A stretch of DNA of 64,000 bases from Plantactinospora sp040120695 (lineage in GTDB: Bacteria; Actinomycetota; Actinomycetes; Mycobacteriales; Micromonosporaceae). The notes below the pieces were generated by a model, which ran no database searches, had not been told where the DNA came from, and saw nothing but the letters and a program-made list of their open reading frames with translations. Location: the NCBI RefSeq assembly GCF_040120695.1, contig NZ_JBEEAC010000034.1, positions 3,738-67,737 of the forward strand, in the 5' to 3' direction. This document shows, one piece after another, positions 59,149-64,000 of this stretch (the stretch's first letter is position 1; each line of letters begins with the position of its first letter). A program made the translations under genes and the position numbers.

Positions 59149-62100
59149 TCACCCGCCAGGTTCACCAGCGGTCGCGTCCCGGGGCGGGCAGGCTCCATCA
59201 CCGACGCGGACGAGCGTCCCGAGGTGGCCCCGGACGTCCGCCGCCTCCGGCATGTCGAACTCGGTGTAGATGGCGTGGGCCCGCTCGTAATGGCTTCGCG
59301 CCGCGTCGGGGTCGCCGAGGGCCCGGTGCGAGTGGCCGATGCCGGTGTGGGCCCGGGCCGCCTGGTGCCCGGTGCCGGTCTCGCTGGCGATGGCGAGTGC
59401 CTCCGCGTGCTGGGCCAGCGCCTCGGCGGGCCGGCCGGCGAGTAGGGCGGCCTCACCGAGCCCGTTGAGCGAACGTGCCTGGGCGCCGCGCACACCGATC
59501 CGGCGGAAGAGCTCGAGTGCCTGCTGGAAGTACGCGGTCCCCGACCCCGGGTCGTCGAGACGCAGCGAGAGCACACCGAGCGTGTCCAGGGTGTGTGCCT
59601 CCACGATGGGGGTGTTCAGCTCGCGAAGCATGGCCAGGGACTCCCGTAGGTGCTCCGCGGCTCGCGCATATCCGCCCTGCCGTAGCTCGATGGCGCCGAG
59701 GTTGGTCAGCGCCGTCGCCTCGAAGGCCCGGGCGCCCATCTCCCGGAACCTCGCCAGCGCCCGCCGCTGGTGCTCGCCGGCATCCGCATAGCGGCCCAGC
59801 CGCTGCTCGAAGACGCCGAGGTTGTTCAGCGCCAGCGCTTCGCCGAGCCGGTCACCGGCCCGACGGGACACCGTGATAGCCCGCAGCAGGAGCTCGATCG
59901 CGTCCTGGTTCCTGCCCTGGTGGAAACGGGCGACGCCGAGCCCGATCAGCGTCAACGCCTGACCGACGAGGTCGCCGCGCCGCTGGAACCGGGCCAGCGC
60001 CTTCTGATGGTGCTCGACGGCCAGTTCGTACCGGCTCATCCGGGTGTAGGCCGCGCCGAGCTGTCGCAGCACGTGTGCCTCGCCGCCGAGGTCACCCACC
60101 CGCTCCGCGGCACGCTGGGCATGACCGTTGAGGGAGATCGCTTCGGTGAGGTGGGCGTCGATGAGGTAGCGGTGCACGATCCGGGCGAGCTCGACCGGGT
60201 AGTCAGACCTGCCGGAGGCGGCGGCGTGTGCGGCCACGGCCACCAGGTTGAACCGCTCCCTGTCCAACCAGGAGCGGGCGGAGCCCGCGGCGGCCAGGTC
60301 CGGTACCGGGGCGCTCGACGCGACCCTTCCGGGCCGGTGGTGCGCCTCGGCCGGGTGCAGAACGTCCATCGCGGACACCGCGGCGTTGCGGTAGTGGTCG
60401 AACAGCCGTCGCTGGGCGTCCAGGCGCTGCCGGTCGGTAAGCTCGGCGGTGGCCAACCCACTGGCGTACGCGCGCAGCAGGTCGTGGATGCCGTACCGGT
60501 CGCGGCTGGTCCGGTGCACCAGGTGGGCCCGGGCGAGCGCGGTGAGGCTCCGGCGCGTCCGGTCGAGGTCGGTGCCGGCCAGCGCCGCGACCGCGTACGG
60601 GTCCAGGTCGGCACCGGGATGCAGGCCCAGCACCCGGAACGTGTCGGCGGCGTCCGGCGGCAGGTGTTGGATCGACCAGGAGAAGACCTCCCGCACCGCG
60701 GCGTACGGGTCACCGCCGGCGTCGAGCAGGTCCAGCCGGGACCGCCGGTCGGTCAACTCCGCAGCCAGCTCGGCGAGCGTGCTGTGCGGCCGGGACACCG
60801 CCAGCTCGGCGGCGACCCGCAGCGCCAGGGGCAGCCGAGCACACTGCTCGGCCAGCACGGCGGTGGCCACCGGCTCGGCCTCGGCGCGGGCGCCGACCAA
60901 CCGGCGCAGCAGACCGACCGCCTCGGCGGGCGCGAGCAGGTCCAGGTCGAGGCGGTGCGCGCCGTCCACGACGACCAGCCCCGCCAGGCTGTCCCGACTG
61001 GTCACCACCACCAGGCAGGAGCCCGTGCCGGGCAACAGCATGCGCACCTGCGCCACGGTGGCGGCGTTGTCCAACAGGATCAGCATGCGACGCCCGGCCA
61101 CCTCGCTGCGGTACCGGGCGGCCCGCTCCTTCGGATTGAGCGGGATGTCCTGGCCGGTCACCCCGAGCGCGGTCAGGAAGCACGCCAGCGCCTCGGCGGC
61201 CGGCATCGGCTGTTCCGGGTCGTAGCCCCGCAGGTTCACGTACAGCTGGCCGTCCGGGAACCGATCGGCCACCCGGTGGGCCCAATGCACCGCCAGGGCG
61301 GTCTTGCCGACTCCGGCGGTGCCGCCGATGGCCGCGATCACCACCGCGTTCGGCGCCTGGTCGCCGGTGCTGGCCGCGAGCAGCGTGTCCAGCCGCCGCA
61401 GGCTGGCCGTGCGTCCGGTGAAGTTGGTCACGTCGGCCGGCAGCTGCGCGGGGCGTTGCGCCCGGCGCGGCGGCTCCGACCGGCGTTCACCCGGCGGAGC
61501 CGACGATCCGGGTACCGCGCCGAGCGGCGCAGCTGGGCCGGCCGCCCCGACGGCGGTGGTTGGGCCCAACGTCGGGTCGTGGCGCAGAATCCGCTCGTGC
61601 AGCTCGCGCAACGTCGGCCCGGGATCGCTGCCCACCTCGTCGACCAGCCGTCCGTGTAGCAGCCGGAACTGCGCCAGCGCGTCGGCCTGCCGACCAGCGG
61701 CGTAGAGGCTGAGCATCAACTGCCCGGCCAGCCGTTCGTCGAGCGGATGCGCTTGCACGGCGGCCGACAGCTCGGGAATCAACCGGGCATACTCGCCCCG
61801 GCGCAGCAGCACATCGTTGCGGTCCAACATGGCCGCCAACCGCTCCCGCTCCAGTCCCGCCGCGACCGCGCGCAGCCAGTCACTGTCCACATCGGCGAAC
61901 GGCGTGCCGCGCCACAGCGTCAGGGCATCGGACCACAGGTCCACGGCCTCCTCGTCCCGGGCCGACCTGGCCCCGCTGGCGAGGATCCGGAAGTGATGCA
62001 GATCCACCGCCGCCGGATCCACGTCGAGCACATAGCCGTGGGCCTGCCGGACCAGCACCGGTCCACTCGCCTCGCCCAGCACCGTACGCAGCCGGGACAG

Positions 62101-62295
62101 GTACGTGTGCAACGTCTCCCGGGCCCGTCGCGGCGGGCGCTCCCCCCACACCCGGTCGACCAACTGCTCGGGTGAGACCACGACTCCGGGTTCCACCAGC
62201 AACGTGGCCAGTACCGTGCGCTGCCGGGCCGGACCCAGGATCACCGGCCCATCCGCCCCGTGCGCCACCACCGGCCCCAACACGCTGAACCGCAA
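59149..62295 (-). CDS. AfsR/SARP-family transcriptional regulator with NB-ARC and TPR
   Basis: A 1048-aa regulator. Residues 1-95 form the OmpR-like DNA-binding domain (LVDRVWGERPPRRARETLHTYLSRLRTVLG), about 96-245 the BTAD domain, and about 290-600 an NB-ARC ATPase (AIGGTAGVGKTALAVHWA Walker A, RRMLILLDNA Walker B). The C-terminus (about 740-1030) has at least six tetratricopeptide repeats (GEALALNNLGVFEQRLGRYADAGEHQRRALARFRE). AfsR-like proteins activate secondary metabolism or hydrolase genes. TTG at 62295 follows GGAGGGAGGA. No biosynthetic cluster is visible beside it; targets are unknown. Confidence 0.9.
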   Translation of the reverse strand: MRFSVLGPVVAHGADGPVILGPARQRTVLATLLVEPGVVVSPEQLVDRVWGERPPRRARETLHTYLSRLRTVLGEASGPVLVRQAHGYVLDVDPAAVDLHHFRILASGARSARDEEAVDLWSDALTLWRGTPFADVDSDWLRAVAAGLERERLAAMLDRNDVLLRRGEYARLIPELSAAVQAHPLDERLAGQLMLSLYAAGRQADALAQFRLLHGRLVDEVGSDPGPTLRELHERILRHDPTLGPTTAVGAAGPAAPLGAVPGSSAPPGERRSEPPRRAQRPAQLPADVTNFTGRTASLRRLDTLLAASTGDQAPNAVVIAAIGGTAGVGKTALAVHWAHRVADRFPDGQLYVNLRGYDPEQPMPAAEALACFLTALGVTGQDIPLNPKERAARYRSEVAGRRMLILLDNAATVAQVRMLLPGTGSCLVVVTSRDSLAGLVVVDGAHRLDLDLLAPAEAVGLLRRLVGARAEAEPVATAVLAEQCARLPLALRVAAELAVSRPHSTLAELAAELTDRRSRLDLLDAGGDPYAAVREVFSWSIQHLPPDAADTFRVLGLHPGADLDPYAVAALAGTDLDRTRRSLTALARAHLVHRTSRDRYGIHDLLRAYASGLATAELTDRQRLDAQRRLFDHYRNAAVSAMDVLHPAEAHHRPGRVASSAPVPDLAAAGSARSWLDRERFNLVAVAAHAAASGRSDYPVELARIVHRYLIDAHLTEAISLNGHAQRAAERVGDLGGEAHVLRQLGAAYTRMSRYELAVEHHQKALARFQRRGDLVGQALTLIGLGVARFHQGRNQDAIELLLRAITVSRRAGDRLGEALALNNLGVFEQRLGRYADAGEHQRRALARFREMGARAFEATALTNLGAIELRQGGYARAAEHLRESLAMLRELNTPIVEAHTLDTLGVLSLRLDDPGSGTAYFQQALELFRRIGVRGAQARSLNGLGEAALLAGRPAEALAQHAEALAIASETGTGHQAARAHTGIGHSHRALGDPDAARSHYERAHAIYTEFDMPEAADVRGHLGTLVRVGDGACPPRDATAGEPGG

Positions 62296-62648
62296 CCGCG
62301 TCCTCCCTCCGCCCCCCTGGCACCGCGGGTGGGTATCGGCCCCAACAGTAGGTCACCGATGCCGCGACAGATCGCCGACGCCGTCCCCACCCCGCGACAC
62401 GGCTCGCGCGCTGTCACCTTCGAGGGCCGAAACGGTTACATCGGACATGGCTATAGACACATCCGCCCCGATCACGACCAGGGCGTACCATTCAACGATT
62501 AGGACATTGCCCCTAGTCAATACACAAGATCGATGCTATGAATTTGGTGGGCCGCGTCGTCTCCACCTCCGACAGCACCGGCCTCGCGACCCACCAGGGC
62601 AACGCCGCCTCCACCGTTCAGGCATCAATGTCGTTTGGAGAGAAGTAG
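62296..62648. other. Divergent region between AfsR-like and RCC1-repeat genes
   Basis: A 353-nt region with no gene. AT-rich DNA at about 62490-62545 contains TAGTCA (62514-62519), a 17-nt spacer and TATGAA (62537-62542), a possible promoter for the RCC1-repeat gene. GGAGAG (about 62637) precedes its ATG. Confidence 0.45.
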
Positions 62649-63881
62649 ATGAGCGAATCTCGTTATGCTTGGCTGCGGGCCCGATGGTGGCGTTCAGCGA
62701 GAACTGCCGTCGCCACGGCGACGACATCCGCCGGAATCGCCGTCCTCGCCATTGGACTCGCGGCCGGCACGGCGGCCGCAGGCGTGAGTCCGGCCGAACG
62801 CGGTTCGCCGAACGCCGCGTCCGCCGCCCCGACGCTGTCCAGCGTCGCCGCCGGCAACGGACACACCTGTGCGGTCGGCACCGACGGTTCACTGTGGTGC
62901 TGGGGCGGCAACACCAGCGGACAGCTGGGCAACGGCACCACCACGAACCAGGGCACCCCGCTACGGATCGGCACCGCCAGCACCTGGGCCAGTATCGACG
63001 CCGGCACCAGCTACAACTGTGCGGTGCAGACCGACGGAACGCTGTGGTGCTGGGGCAACAACCGCAGGAGCCAACTCGGCGACGGCACCACCACGAACCG
63101 GACGACGCCGGTCCAGGTCGGCACCGCGACCACCTGGGCGGCGGTCAGCACCGCCGACAGTCACACCTGCGCGATCCGGACCGACGGCACCCTGTGGTGC
63201 TGGGGCTTCAACCGCAACGGCCAGTTGGGGATCAACAGCTCCCTCCAGATCGCGGCCACCCCGGTGCAGGTTGGCACGGCGACCAACTGGACGAGCGTCA
63301 CGACCGGCTTCGCGCACACCTGCGCGCTGCGTGCCGACAGCACCCTGTGGTGCTGGGGCGACAGTTCGATGGGCCAGCTCGGCATCGGCACCCTGAGCTA
63401 CCGGTCGACGCCGACGCAGGTCGGCACCGGGACCACCTGGACCGGCGTGGCAGCCGGGTACGTCCACACCTGCGCGGTACGCGCGGACCAGACCCTGTGG
63501 TGCTGGGGTGAGAACGGGTACGGGCAGCTCGGCGTCGCCGGCGCCCACCGGACCTCACCGATCCAGGTTGGCGGCACCGCCTGGACGGCGGTCAGCGCGA
63601 GTCTCGACTCGACGTGTGCGGTCCGCACCGACGGCAGCCTCTGGTGCTGGGGCAACAACTGGGCAGGCCAGCTGGGCGACGGCAGCACCACCCACCGGTC
63701 CGCCCCCACCCGGGTCGGCAACGCCACCACCTGGACCAGCGACCTGGTCATCACCTATCACAGCTGCGCCGTCCGCACCGACGGCAGCCTCTGGTGCTGG
63801 GGCAACAACTGGACGGGACAGCTCGGCGACGGCACCATCACCAACCGGTCGACCCCGGCACAGGTAACCCTGCCGAGCTGA
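62649..63881 (+). CDS. Secreted RCC1-repeat beta-propeller protein
   Basis: A 410-aa secreted protein. A signal peptide (about 1-47, AGTAAAG) is followed by seven RCC1-type repeats of about 50 residues, each with a CAVxTDGxLWCWGxNxxGQLG core. The two Cys per repeat (CAV and WCW) suggest internal disulfides in each blade. RCC1 propellers in bacteria bind proteins or carbohydrates; the role here is unknown. ATG at 62649 follows a purine-rich GGAGAGAAGTAG. It diverges from the AfsR-like gene. Confidence 0.9.
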   Translation: MSESRYAWLRARWWRSARTAVATATTSAGIAVLAIGLAAGTAAAGVSPAERGSPNAASAAPTLSSVAAGNGHTCAVGTDGSLWCWGGNTSGQLGNGTTTNQGTPLRIGTASTWASIDAGTSYNCAVQTDGTLWCWGNNRRSQLGDGTTTNRTTPVQVGTATTWAAVSTADSHTCAIRTDGTLWCWGFNRNGQLGINSSLQIAATPVQVGTATNWTSVTTGFAHTCALRADSTLWCWGDSSMGQLGIGTLSYRSTPTQVGTGTTWTGVAAGYVHTCAVRADQTLWCWGENGYGQLGVAGAHRTSPIQVGGTAWTAVSASLDSTCAVRTDGSLWCWGNNWAGQLGDGSTTHRSAPTRVGNATTWTSDLVITYHSCAVRTDGSLWCWGNNWTGQLGDGTITNRSTPAQVTLPS

Positions 63882-63910
63882 CCACAACCACCGGATTTCG
63901 GACCTCACCC

Positions 63911-63948
63911 TGGTCGCCGCAATGCGGCTGACCAGGAGGTCGACCTCC
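63911..63948 (+). terminator. Double hairpin after RCC1-repeat gene
   Basis: A 10-bp stem with one bulge, TGGTCGCCGC / GCGGCTGACCA (63911-63934, loop AAT), is followed at once by a perfect 14-bp palindrome GGAGGTCGACCTCC (63935-63948). The pair starts 30 nt after the stop codon. The remaining 52 nt of the window show nothing. Confidence 0.6.
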
Positions 63949-64000
63949 CGTCGGGCCGGCCGCCACACCGCGCGCGGGGCGACCGGGGGTACGCGCCCGG

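Noticed and set aside
59149..62295. AfsR/SARP regulator as the marker of a secondary-metabolite cluster
   Set aside because: No PKS, NRPS, terpene, lanthipeptide or tailoring gene set is seen on either side within the window.

Overview
The window is high-GC DNA with the layout of an actinomycete, most likely a Micromonosporaceae member (Micromonospora or a close relative). The evidence is frequent GTG starts, ATGA/GTGA overlaps inside operons, secreted CBM2/RICIN glycoside hydrolases, a SARP/AfsR-type regulator and an Mrp antiporter with a fused A subunit. The genus is an inference. I see no rRNA, tRNA, CRISPR array, transposase or phage gene.

Layout. 1-1406: the end of a NitT/TauT-type ABC importer (permease fragment plus ATPase). 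1521-4465: a proline-rich membrane protein of LppU/SCO3897 type and a DrrA/DrrB-type exporter pair. 4635-12451: a plant-polysaccharide region with CBM2-GH12, RICIN-GH43 and CBM2-GH62 enzymes around an ECF sigma factor that carries an anti-sigma-like zinc motif, membrane segment(s) and a C-terminal AbfB (CBM42) domain. The GH43 and GH62 genes share a LacI-type operator. 12588-17176: a FAD/Fe-S dehydrogenase fusion divergent from a PucR-type regulator.

17266-32235 is a nitrogen-oxide respiration island. A minus-strand, fully overlapping operon runs from a putative Fe-S sensing regulator through two polytopic membrane proteins to a copper nitrite reductase that carries its own N-terminal cupredoxin. 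On the plus strand follow a hemerythrin-like protein, a DsbA-like/VKOR disulfide-forming pair, narGHJI and a NarK-type transporter. Together they would reduce nitrate to nitrite and nitrite to NO. No NO reductase is present in the window.

32279-36978: a methionyl-tRNA synthetase, a DksA/TraR zinc-finger protein, a short MreB-like actin-fold protein and a LigB/YgiD dioxygenase. 37128-43637: a complete mrp (mnh) A-C-D-E-F-G operon led by a KhtT-like regulatory subunit. 44103-46891: small genes including DUF488, a CBS-pair protein and a methyltransferase. 46973-50264: a sugar-phosphate cluster (PfkB-family kinase, FGGY kinase, class II aldolase). 50455-52877: a HelR-type helicase-like protein preceded by a rifamycin-associated element. 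52956-54229: a leaderless PadR regulator with a coupled membrane protein. 54614-59108: a Ugp-type sugar ABC importer with a secreted DUF4185 (GH183-like, putative D-arabinanase) protein. 59149-62295: an AfsR-like regulator. 62649-63881: a secreted RCC1-repeat protein.

Two themes link the genes. One is arabinose-rich polysaccharides: GH43, GH62, the AbfB-sigma factor and DUF4185. The other is nitrogen-oxide respiration: narGHJI, narK, nirK, hemerythrin and a putative Fe-S sensor. The most unusual single gene is the sigma factor with a carbohydrate-binding C-terminus.
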